Assembly: GCA_026707405.1 (NCBI GenBank)
Contig: JAPOWW010000010.1
Location: 115,160-179,159 of the forward strand
Direction of reading: 5' to 3'
From: Chloroflexota bacterium
GTDB taxonomy: Bacteria > Chloroflexota > UBA11872 > VXNJ01
Length of the DNA: 64,000 nucleotides
Shown: one piece after another, positions 35,924 through 43,518 of the stretch
Numbering within the stretch: position 1 is the stretch's first letter
Layout: each line of letters opens with the position of its first letter
Translations under genes and position numbers: made by a program
The notes under the pieces: model-generated
Databases searched by the model: none
What the model was told of the DNA's origin: nothing
Seen by the model: the letters and a program-made list of their open reading frames with translations, nothing else

Positions 35924-36370
35924 CTAGCCCTCTCGCGCCCTGTGCTCGTCCGTTTGCGGTGCCGTCCCCTCATCCGCATACGAGGGCGAAAGACCGCGCG
36001 GTCGCCGCGTGAGCAGGTAAGCCACAATCCCTATCCCAGCCGCGAGAAAGATGAAAGGACCAACCCACACGCCAAGTCCCAATCCTGTCTTCGGAGGGTC
36101 CATCAAAATGCCCTCTCCATATCGCTCCGCGAGGAAATCGATGATCGCCTCGGGGTCGTCTCCCAATCGCAGCCGCTCCACGATCAGGTCCCGCATCTCG
36201 CGGGCAAGTTGGGCGTTAGAGTCCTTGACCGACTGCCCCTCGCAAACCGGACAGGCCACCTTTTCGGCTATTTCCCACATCCGCTCCTCGTACGGGTCCT
36301 GAGCGGCTGCGGCGCCAACCGATAGCGCCAGCAGTAACAGCACCGCCGCGGCGGCGCGAAGCGATCTCAA
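35924..36370 (-). CDS. ccmH: Cytochrome c maturation protein CcmH (CcmL type)
   Basis: A 148-residue thiol-disulfide protein that reduces or holds the apocytochrome CxxCH cysteines. It has a signal/anchor (LRAAAAVLLLLALSVGAAAA), the redox motif ACPVCEGQSVKDSNAQLAREMR (Cys near 38 and 41), the YGEGILMDPP signature, and a C-terminal helix (VGPFIFLAAGIGIVAYLL). It starts at TTG 36370, overlapping the ccmF stop by 4 bases, and is followed 5 bases later by the CcmI-like gene. No CcmG thioredoxin is encoded in the cluster. Confidence 0.9.
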   Translation of the reverse strand: MRSLRAAAAVLLLLALSVGAAAAQDPYEERMWEIAEKVACPVCEGQSVKDSNAQLAREMRDLIVERLRLGDDPEAIIDFLAERYGEGILMDPPKTGLGLGVWVGPFIFLAAGIGIVAYLLTRRPRGLSPSYADEGTAPQTDEHRAREG

Positions 36371-38385
36371 GCGCCCGCCTTAGCGGGTTCGGGCGCCCCG
36401 CGTTCATGCTCGAACGACGGTGCCTTGCGCCTCAGTACGCCCGGCGACGCTACGACCAGTACGCCGCCGAAGTAAACGACGCCGCCAAGCCAGATCACGC
36501 TAACGAGCGGATTGACAATCACCCGTAGAGTCGCGCCGCCGGTCTCGGGGTCCCAGTTGGAAAGCAGTACGTAAACGTCATCGAGCCGCGGCAATGTCGT
36601 TACGATTCCGACGAGTGAAACCGGCTGAGACTCCCAGCCGCGATGAATTCGACGACCGGCTTCGAGTGTCGATTGCGCCGAACCGTTCCTCGTCGTGTGA
36701 ACGATTGCATCTACCGTCTCGAGGTCCCGTGAACCGCTGAAGACCAGCCGTTCGAACGAAGTCTCATAGCCGCCCACGAAGGCGGACTCGCCCGGAGCCA
36801 AAGACACGGCCTTCTCGACGGAGAAAAACGTCGAACCGATCACGCCAACCGCGATCAATACGATGCCCAGATGCACTACGTAGCCTCCGTGCCTGCGCCG
36901 GTTCAAGAGCAAAGCCTTGCCTGCGGCCACCCAAAGCGTGGCTTGCCGGCTTCGCCGGTAGCCGAGGATTGCCCGGCCAAACTCGTAGACGATGGAAGCC
37001 GCCGTGAAGCCACAGACGGAGAAGGCTAGAACGGCGAGCCCGGTTCGCATTCCGAGCGCGACCAGCAGCACGCTCACAAGCGCGGCGGTTGCCAGCGGCC
37101 AGATAAACCGCAGCAGCACGCGCCGCGAGGCGCCGCTGCGCCACGCAAGAAGCGGCCCAACCCCGGCCAGAACGACCAGACCCAGTATCAGCGGGCCGTT
37201 GACCTGATCGTAAAACGGCGCTCCGACCGCCATCTTCGCGCCGCGGAAGATCTCGGATATGAGCGGAAACATCGTCCCCCAGAATGTCGCCGCCGCCACC
37301 GTGGCCAGCAGCAGGTTGTTGAAGAGAAACCCCGCTTCTCTTGAAGTCGCCGCTTCAAATTGCCTGTCCGCCCGAAGCAGCGGCAATCGATAGATGATCA
37401 AGACGATCGATCCCAATAGAACGATTCCAAGAAAAGTGAAGAGCACGGGACCAATATCCGACTTGGCAAACGAGTGAACCGAGGTGAGGATTCCGCTTCG
37501 GACTACGAACGTCCCCAGAATCGCCAGGATGAACGCCGCGATGGCAAGCGAGACGTTCCAGAGCTTCAGCATTCCACGACGTTCCTGCACTATCGCCGAA
37601 TGCAGATAGGCTGTCGAAACTAGCCAGGGGATCAGCGCCACGTTTTCGACAGGGTCCCATCCCCAGTAGCCTCCCCATCCCAGCACCCGATAGGCCCACC
37701 ACGCGCCGAACAAGAGTCCCGCGCTCTGGAGCGCCCAGGCCAGCAGCATCCAGCCCCTGACCGCCCTGATCCATTCGCGCCCCACCTGTCCCGTCGCCAG
37801 AGCCGCTATCGCGAAGGCGAACGGCACCGTAAAGCTCACGTATCCCGCGAGCAATAGCGGCGGATGGATTTGCATCCCGCTGTCCCACAGAAGCGGGTTC
37901 AGCCCCCGGCCGTCCGGCAGCGCCGCGGGCAGCTCCTCGAACGGCGAGGTCGCGAACGTAACCAGCCCCAGAAATACGCTCAGCACCATCATCAGCGTCG
38001 CCATTACCCACACGCGATGCTCCAGGCCGCTCGCCCACACCCGAAAGGTCGCGGCGGCGGAGAGAATCGCGAGAATCCACGACCAGTACAGAAGCGATCC
38101 GGCCTGTCCGCCCCAGACGGCGGACAGGGTAAGTCCGGCGGGCATGGCTCGGCTGGAGTTCTCGGCCACGAACCGTATTGAGAAATCTCGGGTCATGAAC
38201 GCCACGGCGAGAGCCGCGATGGCTATGGTCGCGGCCAGCGCTGCGGCTCCAGTGGCGTTCCGCGCGCTCAGGGCCATTTGCGGTGCGTTGAACCGAAGTG
38301 CGACCAGCGACCCGCCGAGCGCATAAACTGCTAGGCCGAGCGCGAGCGCCACGGCGATTCGGCCTATATCGGCTAGATCGAGCAT
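36367..38385 (-). CDS. ccmF: Cytochrome c heme lyase subunit CcmF
   Basis: A large polytopic protein (672 residues) that transfers heme from CcmE to apocytochrome c. It has about 14 hydrophobic helices. The WWD-type heme-handling signature is clear (RVLGWGGYWGWDPVENVALIPWL), preceded by VWGGQAGSLLYW and by the external histidines near HPPLLL and HSAIVQ. A periplasmic domain lies near 520-620 (FFSVEKAVSLAPGESAFV) before the last helix. The length matches the family. It sits 30 bases after ccmD. Confidence 0.94.
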   Translation of the reverse strand: MLDLADIGRIAVALALGLAVYALGGSLVALRFNAPQMALSARNATGAAALAATIAIAALAVAFMTRDFSIRFVAENSSRAMPAGLTLSAVWGGQAGSLLYWSWILAILSAAATFRVWASGLEHRVWVMATLMMVLSVFLGLVTFATSPFEELPAALPDGRGLNPLLWDSGMQIHPPLLLAGYVSFTVPFAFAIAALATGQVGREWIRAVRGWMLLAWALQSAGLLFGAWWAYRVLGWGGYWGWDPVENVALIPWLVSTAYLHSAIVQERRGMLKLWNVSLAIAAFILAILGTFVVRSGILTSVHSFAKSDIGPVLFTFLGIVLLGSIVLIIYRLPLLRADRQFEAATSREAGFLFNNLLLATVAAATFWGTMFPLISEIFRGAKMAVGAPFYDQVNGPLILGLVVLAGVGPLLAWRSGASRRVLLRFIWPLATAALVSVLLVALGMRTGLAVLAFSVCGFTAASIVYEFGRAILGYRRSRQATLWVAAGKALLLNRRRHGGYVVHLGIVLIAVGVIGSTFFSVEKAVSLAPGESAFVGGYETSFERLVFSGSRDLETVDAIVHTTRNGSAQSTLEAGRRIHRGWESQPVSLVGIVTTLPRLDDVYVLLSNWDPETGGATLRVIVNPLVSVIWLGGVVYFGGVLVVASPGVLRRKAPSFEHERGAPEPAKAGA

Positions 38386-38414
38386 GATCTCCGCATGGCG
38401 TAGACGTTAAACGT

Positions 38415-38603
38415 CTAGTCCTGGTCCACACCCGAACCCGACGACCGCTCCGGCGCATCCGCCGCTGGAGTGCGCAGCGACTCCAGGTCCCGCTCCACCG
38501 CCCGCAACCGCGCGCCTACGTACATCACGTACGCGATTATTCCCAGCCACGCCACCGCAAAGCCCAGGAACAGGAACAGCAGAAACGTCGAGTTGTCACT
38601 CAT
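38415..38603 (-). CDS. ccmD: Heme exporter protein CcmD
   Basis: A small 62-residue single-helix protein: FLLFLFLGFAVAWLGIIAYVMYVGARLRAVERDLESL. It has the membrane segment followed by a basic, helical tail typical of CcmD, which stabilises the CcmABCDE complex and helps release holo-CcmE. Its start overlaps the ccmC stop by 4 bases, supporting the call beyond its weak sequence conservation. Confidence 0.82.
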   Translation of the reverse strand: MSDNSTFLLFLFLGFAVAWLGIIAYVMYVGARLRAVERDLESLRTPAADAPERSSGSGVDQD

Positions 38604-39337
38604 CCATCAGACTCCTGGAGCAATCTCCGGAACCGTAATTCACCAAGCTCGTCGATAAGGCTCTCCAGCTTCAGTTGAAGTCGAAGCAATACGACGTAAA
38701 GCAGCAAAAACGCCGCCATCGTCACCAGCAGCGTAATGAGCATCTCCGACGAGAGCCCCGGCCCCTCCGGGCGAAGCACGGTCGCCTGAGGGTGCAGGCT
38801 TCGCCACCAATAGACTGACATGTAGTTGATCGGCACCACCACGAACCCGACGATCCCGACTATCGCCGCCAGCCGCATCCTGGCCTGCGGGTCGTCGACG
38901 TACCCTCGCAGCATCAGGTAGCCGACGTAGATGAACCACAGGATCAGCGTGGTCGTCAGCCGCGGGTCCCACGTCCAGCACGCGCCCCAGACCTTGGTTC
39001 CCCAAAGACAGCCGGTGATCAGGACGATGGTGATGAACACCACTCCGATGATGGCCGAAGCCCTCGCCAGCCTGTCCCACCGGACCGAACCCCTCGCCAG
39101 GTAGATCGCCCCGGCCAGAAAAGTGACAAAGAAGCCGACGTATCCGATGAGCGCCGTCGACATGTGCACGTAGAACAGTCGTTGTAGATCGCCCTGGACG
39201 GCCTCCGTCGGCGCATACAGGAACATCATGTAGAGTGCCGCTGCCATGGCGATGGCGGTGGTAGCCCAGAGGACCAACGTGCTCGCGCCTGCTCCGCGCA
39301 AGAGACCGGGGCGACCGGCTTCGACACTACGGTCCAT
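38600..39337 (-). CDS. ccmC: Heme export/handling protein CcmC
   Basis: About 245 residues and six helices. It contains the WWD-type motif (VWGACWTWDPRLTTTLILWF) and flanking conserved histidines (YVHMSTALIGY; WRSLHPQATVLRPEGP), which hold heme for loading onto CcmE. ATG 39337 is chosen because CAGGGGGA lies upstream; an in-frame TTG at 39343 is an alternative. It precedes ccmD with a 4-base overlap and follows the ccmAB fusion. Confidence 0.93.
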   Translation of the reverse strand: MDRSVEAGRPGLLRGAGASTLVLWATTAIAMAAALYMMFLYAPTEAVQGDLQRLFYVHMSTALIGYVGFFVTFLAGAIYLARGSVRWDRLARASAIIGVVFITIVLITGCLWGTKVWGACWTWDPRLTTTLILWFIYVGYLMLRGYVDDPQARMRLAAIVGIVGFVVVPINYMSVYWWRSLHPQATVLRPEGPGLSSEMLITLLVTMAAFLLLYVVLLRLQLKLESLIDELGELRFRRLLQESDG

Positions 39338-39363
39338 CGGCAACCAGTCCCCCTGACAAATGG

Positions 39364-40845
39364 CTAGTCGCCCAGCACGTGATCAAAAAGAATCGCCCCC
39401 AAGCTCGCCATTATGGCGAGGAATCCAGCGAGGAGTCCCATCCACGGGAATTGTGCCGCATTGCTCGTCACGTCCAAAACCGACAGAGTGGCCGCGACTC
39501 CAGCAATCAAAATCGGCAGTGCGACCGGCAGCAGCAGCACCGGGATAAGCAGCTCTCTGGCACGAACGTTGGCCGTCACCGCCCCGTAGAGCGAACCCAC
39601 CGACGATAGCGCGGCGGCGCCTAATGCAAGCAGTCCTATCATCTCCCATCTGATCAGCTCCACGTCGAACAATACCGCGACGCTCACGAGTGTCAGCAAG
39701 CCGACCACCGTCAGAAACGCGAAGTTCACGGCTGCTTTTGCCAGATAAATCGCCGAGCGCAGAACCGGCGCGAGCACTATTGCTTCGATAGTCCCCTGAT
39801 CGCGCTCTGCGGAGAAGCTCCTCAAACCGCCGACCAGAGTCGCAAAAATCAGGCTGGCCCATAGGACTCCTGCCGCCACCGCCGGTACGTCCTCGGCCGG
39901 AGCGACGAACGCTAGGCTGAAGGCGATGACCATGAGTAGACTCAAAACCGCCAGCGCGGGAACGATCTCGCGCGTCCTCCATTCCAGCCGCACGTCCTTA
40001 CCAATCAAGGCAATCATTTGCTTGATGGTTCCCACCCGCCCCGCGGCTCGAATCCCAGCATTCGCGATCTGTCGACCAGATTGAGTCTCGTCTCTGTTTA
40101 TCGCGCCAGGGCTAACAGCTCGCGGAGCGCGAACCGCCTCGGCGACCCTCTCGCGCAGCTCATCCGCGCCGCCCGCTTGAAGCGGCAGCTCTCCTACCAG
40201 ACTTCCCCGACGCAATATCAGGGCGCGCTGGGCCAGCTCCGAAGCGCTCGCCAGGTCGTGGGTCGCGAAAATGATGCCCGAGTCGCGCGCATGTGACTCG
40301 AAAATCCATCCAAGTCTGCTCCGCGTCGTCGCGTCCAGCGCCGCTTCCGGCTCGTCCAGCAGGAGCAGCCGCGGCTCGGGCAGTAAGGCAATCGCCAGGG
40401 CGAGCCGCTGCTGTTGCCCGCGGGACAGCGCTCCAGCCCGCAAGTCCAGGTGAGACTCCATCTCCAGATCGCGCGTCAGTCGATCCATTCGAGAAACATA
40501 GTTGTCGACCAGGAAAAACCTCGAAACCATCATCAGGTTTTCCCTCACGGTCAAGTCCGGGTAATGGTGGGGACGGTGCCCTGCGTAACCGATACCCCTG
40601 CGAAACGCGACGTGACCCCGCCCGGTATCCAGTCCACACACGGCGACCTTGCCGGCCGTCGGCGCAAGCAGCCCGGCTAAGACTTTGAGAAGGGTCGTTT
40701 TCCCCGAACCGTTAGGCCCCAGCAGCGCCAGCCGCTCGCACCGAACAACGTCCAGGGAAACATCTCTAAGCGCAAACGTTCGACCCAGCCGGCAGGTTAA
40801 CGATTGCGCGCTTGCGACCGGCTCCGAACCTCGATCAACTTGCAA
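39364..40845 (-). CDS. Fused heme-exporter ATPase and permease CcmA-CcmB
   Basis: One 493-residue chain. Residues 1-215 are CcmA, the ATPase that drives release of holo-CcmE: Walker A GPNGSGKTT (about 38), signature LSRGQQQRLALAIALL, Walker B LLLLDEPEAALD and switch FATHDLASA. A linker of about 50 residues follows, then CcmB from about 272 (QMIALIGKDVRLEWRTREIVPA) with six helices, including SLAFVAPAEDVPAVAAGVLWA and FSAERDQGTIEAIVLAP. No stop separates them. An internal ATG at the CcmB start lacks a clear ribosome site, so a true fusion is likely. The start is TTG 40845. Confidence 0.85.
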   Translation of the reverse strand: MQVDRGSEPVASAQSLTCRLGRTFALRDVSLDVVRCERLALLGPNGSGKTTLLKVLAGLLAPTAGKVAVCGLDTGRGHVAFRRGIGYAGHRPHHYPDLTVRENLMMVSRFFLVDNYVSRMDRLTRDLEMESHLDLRAGALSRGQQQRLALAIALLPEPRLLLLDEPEAALDATTRSRLGWIFESHARDSGIIFATHDLASASELAQRALILRRGSLVGELPLQAGGADELRERVAEAVRAPRAVSPGAINRDETQSGRQIANAGIRAAGRVGTIKQMIALIGKDVRLEWRTREIVPALAVLSLLMVIAFSLAFVAPAEDVPAVAAGVLWASLIFATLVGGLRSFSAERDQGTIEAIVLAPVLRSAIYLAKAAVNFAFLTVVGLLTLVSVAVLFDVELIRWEMIGLLALGAAALSSVGSLYGAVTANVRARELLIPVLLLPVALPILIAGVAATLSVLDVTSNAAQFPWMGLLAGFLAIMASLGAILFDHVLGD

Positions 40846-40869
40846 TACAACTTGCCGGGAGTGCTCGGA

Positions 40870-41436
40870 TCATTGCTGTTCCAGGGACTCGACCGGCTCG
40901 AACTCGGGACCGTGTTTTACGAGCAAGTTGCGCGCTCGCAACACCCCTGCCTCGTCGACCGTCCCTTCCACCACCACGTCTTGATAACGCTGCTCCGTCG
41001 AATAGCCGAGCAGGTCGGGAGGAGTTCGCTCGTAGACAACCGGAATCTCGCGCACGTTGTCCGTGAGCGTGAACTTGATACCCGTGGCCCCTTCCGCCCG
41101 TTCAATGGAACCGTCTTTTACGGTTCCCTGCACCCTTATCGACTTTCCCGAGATCGCCTGCCCCTGGACCACCACTTCGTCAAGAGTCAGGTAATAGACC
41201 GCTGCTGCCCGCGTCGCCGACCAGATAAGAAACCCCGCCGCCACGACGATAATCGCCGACGGAATCAGAAAGCGAAGCGGCGGTAAGCGAAACCCGTGAA
41301 GAGGCGCTTCGGAGGAAATCACCTCTGCGTCCTTCACTGACGCCGACCGCAATTGGCCGCCTGAATTCCATTCATTTTCGAAACCTTCACCACGTTGCTC
41401 AGTATACGGACTGGCGCGCCTCTGGAGGCTAGGCAA
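40870..41436 (-). CDS. ccmE: Heme chaperone CcmE
   Basis: A protein of up to 188 residues with one N-terminal membrane anchor (FLIPSAIIVVAAGFLIW) and an OB-fold domain (IRVQGTVKDGSIERAEG, VVYERTPPDLL, VVVEGTVDEAGVLRARNLLVKH). The heme-attaching His is in LLVKHGPEFEP near the C-terminus; the usual D-E-x-Y-M-P-P-E after it is replaced by G-P-E-F-E-P, so the Tyr is Phe. The first 40 residues are poorly conserved and the true start (TTG 41436 or GTG 41337) is uncertain. It begins 13 bases after the CopD-like gene. Confidence 0.85.
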   Translation of the reverse strand: MPSLQRRASPYTEQRGEGFENEWNSGGQLRSASVKDAEVISSEAPLHGFRLPPLRFLIPSAIIVVAAGFLIWSATRAAAVYYLTLDEVVVQGQAISGKSIRVQGTVKDGSIERAEGATGIKFTLTDNVREIPVVYERTPPDLLGYSTEQRYQDVVVEGTVDEAGVLRARNLLVKHGPEFEPVESLEQQ

Positions 41437-41448
41437 ATCTCGAACACG

Positions 41449-41934
41449 TCAACCGTTGATAATGCTCCGCTCAAAGAGATATTGCGCCAATATCGAGATG
41501 AAATAGATCACCAGTCCGATAACGACCGCCATACCGCTCCGGCTAGTCCTTATCGACCTGATCAGGCTGGTGATCGGTTTCGACTCCCAGCCTTCCAGCC
41601 ACGCCCCCTTCTGCCACACTAGGCCAAACGCCAGAAATGAAAGGGCCACCTTGATCCCAAGTACCACCCCATAGGCTGGGGTCACCCCCGGCTGCGCGAG
41701 ACGCTCGAACGCCAAGATGCCGCCGGTGATAACGAAGACGCCAATCGCGCCGCCGGCGACCCTGCCGAATCTCGCCGCCATGCCGGCCGCTAATCTCGCC
41801 GGTCTGCCGCCCTCCGCCTTGAGAAGAGCCGGCATTATCGCAACCAGCAGTACGATTCCCCCGCCAACCCATATCGCCGCGGCGACGGCATGGATAGTTC
41901 GAATGATCAGCAGAACGAGCGACCAGATATCCAC
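41449..41934 (-). CDS. CopD-like four-helix membrane protein
   Basis: A 161-residue integral membrane protein with four helices. The start RTIHAVAAAIWVGGGIVLLVAIMP carries the H-x-x-x-x-x-W-V-G-G pattern of CopD/DUF2269-type and cytochrome b561-like families, where the His may ligate copper or heme. A second helix pair follows (VAGGAIGVFVITGGILAFERL; VVLGIKVALSFLAFGLVW). It lies directly before ccmE on the same strand, so a role in metal or heme handling during cytochrome maturation is plausible but inferred. Confidence 0.7.
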   Translation of the reverse strand: MDIWSLVLLIIRTIHAVAAAIWVGGGIVLLVAIMPALLKAEGGRPARLAAGMAARFGRVAGGAIGVFVITGGILAFERLAQPGVTPAYGVVLGIKVALSFLAFGLVWQKGAWLEGWESKPITSLIRSIRTSRSGMAVVIGLVIYFISILAQYLFERSIING

Positions 41935-41977
41935 TTCAGCCGCCGATTTGCCAGACCACGGCCACGAGCTAAACCTC

Positions 41978-42484
41978 TTATCCCACGAAAAGCGTATACG
42001 TGTCGCCGTCGATACTGCTCACTTCCTTACCCGTGAGCAGGCCGGCGGTTTCTCCCAGAGCCGCCTCGGCCAAAGCCAAATTGATTGACGGACGGCTCTT
42101 CAGAGCTCTGACCTCGTCGAGCGAAAACCACTCGGCTCGGTCCGTCTCGACTCCGTCCGCCCGCGGCTCTCCGCTGACCCAGTCCATTTGAAAAACTACG
42201 TAAGTGCTGTTCGATCCGTCGAACAGCCTGTTGCGTATCGCCAGTATTCCTCGCGGAGACGAGGTCACTCCCGCCTCCTCCTCCACTTCCCGAACCACGG
42301 CGTCTTCCATCGTTTCCGTACGCTCGATGAACCCGCCGGGAATTTGCCAGTTCCCTCTGCCATAGGCGCTCGCCCGTCGCACCAGCAGCAGCCGTCCGTC
42401 TTTGACCACCGCCCCGCCGACGCCTACGTTATATCCGCGGTTGTAATACTCGAAAACCGATTCGCCGGAAGTCTTCGCCGTCAC
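41978..42484 (-). CDS. NUDIX hydrolase
   Basis: A 168-residue nucleoside-diphosphate-X hydrolase. The Nudix box G-x5-E-x7-R-E-U-x-E-E-x-G-U is complete, seen as GGFIERTETMEDAVVREVEEEAG. The N-terminus CGGNY-like NADH pyrophosphatase motif is absent, but YNRGYNVGVGGAVVKDGRLLLVRRA is typical of the NudC/ADP-ribose subgroup. The C-terminal DRAEWFSLDEVRALK is standard. The substrate is unknown. It is the first gene of the minus-strand run into the ccm cluster, 43 bases before the CopD-like gene, and has a strong hairpin just upstream. Confidence 0.9.
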   Translation of the reverse strand: MTAKTSGESVFEYYNRGYNVGVGGAVVKDGRLLLVRRASAYGRGNWQIPGGFIERTETMEDAVVREVEEEAGVTSSPRGILAIRNRLFDGSNSTYVVFQMDWVSGEPRADGVETDRAEWFSLDEVRALKSRPSINLALAEAALGETAGLLTGKEVSSIDGDTYTLFVG

Positions 42485-42831
42485 GGTCGGTAATTCCTGC
42501 CTTTGTCTATGGGAGCGGCCGAGCCGCTCGTCCGCTCCCAGTATGAAGCCCTGCGAGTAGTAACGGAAATTCGCGACGTCGCGCTGGTTCGAACCTGACG
42601 GTGGCCGGTTCGCATTTCCGCTACGCAGAACGTCCGACTAAGCGATCCCCGGTAAAATATGAACACGGCTTACCGGACTTCAGGGCCGGTTCCAGCCGGC
42701 CGGCGGCGGGACCGCGGAGCGCGAGCCGTCGCATTGCTCGTTGAAACCTACCGGCCCTGGCTTTCCTGGCCTGCGATTATTTGAATATCAAGCTCCTCAC
42801 AATGTACGGGCGGTCGACGGGACGGTAGCAG
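42485..42831. other. Divergent intergenic region, NUDIX (minus) / PHP (plus)
   Basis: About 350 bases without a gene. It holds the hairpin at 42511-42539 and a TAAAAT hexamer near 42653 that might be a plus-strand -10 box without a good -35. GC-rich inverted segments near 42690-42710 are also present but less regular. No other feature is supported. Confidence 0.4.
42511..42539. promoter_or_regulatory. Strong nested hairpin in the NUDIX 5' leader
   Basis: GGGAGCGG (42511-42518) pairs with CCGCTCCC (42532-42539); inside, CGAG (42520-42523) pairs with CTCG (42527-42530) around CCG. The 12 base pairs with one internal C/T mismatch begin 27 bases before the NUDIX start codon on the minus strand. 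It may protect or regulate the leader of the ccm-cluster transcript, or be a dispersed palindrome. Confidence 0.5.
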
Positions 42832-43518
42832 TTGCTTTACGACTTCCACACCCATACGTTTTTGAGCGACGGCGTGCTCTCGCCGCTTGAGCTGTCTTAT
42901 CGGTGTTACCGTCACGGCTACGATGTTCTCGCAATTACCGACCACGCCGGAATCGCGGAACTTGACCGGTTGCTCGGCTCAGTGGTGGAAAGCTGTCGTA
43001 CTGCATCGGACAACTGGGACCTTCGAGTCTTGCCGGGAGTCGAGCTCACCTACGTTCCGCCGTCTGAAATTGATCTCGCCGCCTTGCGCGCCAAGGAGCT
43101 CGGAGCCGAAGTCGTGGTCGTTCACGGAGAAACGGTCTCTGAGGACGTGCCGCCGGGTACAAATCGCGCCGCCGCGGCCTCCCACGCCGTAGACGTGATC
43201 GCCCACCCGGGACTCCTCGATTACGAGACCGCCGAAATGGCGCGAGACTCCGGCAAGTTCATTGAGCTGTCGGGGCGTTCCGGCCATTCACTCGCCAACG
43301 GATTCGTGGCATCAGTCTGTCGTAAGACGGGAGCGCCGATGATCGTAAACAGCGATGCGCACGGGCCGGGCGACATCCTGACCGCCGACCGCGCCCGGAC
43401 TATCGCGCACGGCGCGGGCCTCTCGGAGTCCGAGGCCGCCATCGTTCTCGAAGAAAACCCCCGTGCGCTCTTGCGCCGACTCGGAATCGATCAGAAAACG
43501 ACTCCACTTGTGAGGTAA
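42832..43518 (+). CDS. PHP-domain phosphoesterase-like protein
   Basis: A 228-residue metal-dependent hydrolase of the PHP family (histidinol-phosphatase/YcdX type). Motif I is YDFHTHTFLSDG at the very start, motif II is AITDHAGIAE, the middle has LPGVELTY and VVHGE, and motif IV is VNSDAHGPGD; together they bind two or three metals. The start is TTG 42832, since FHTHT normally lies within a few residues of the start. It ends in TAATG, overlapping the lon start by one base, so the two genes are probably coupled. The substrate is unknown. Confidence 0.85.
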   Translation: MLYDFHTHTFLSDGVLSPLELSYRCYRHGYDVLAITDHAGIAELDRLLGSVVESCRTASDNWDLRVLPGVELTYVPPSEIDLAALRAKELGAEVVVVHGETVSEDVPPGTNRAAAASHAVDVIAHPGLLDYETAEMARDSGKFIELSGRSGHSLANGFVASVCRKTGAPMIVNSDAHGPGDILTADRARTIAHGAGLSESEAAIVLEENPRALLRRLGIDQKTTPLVR

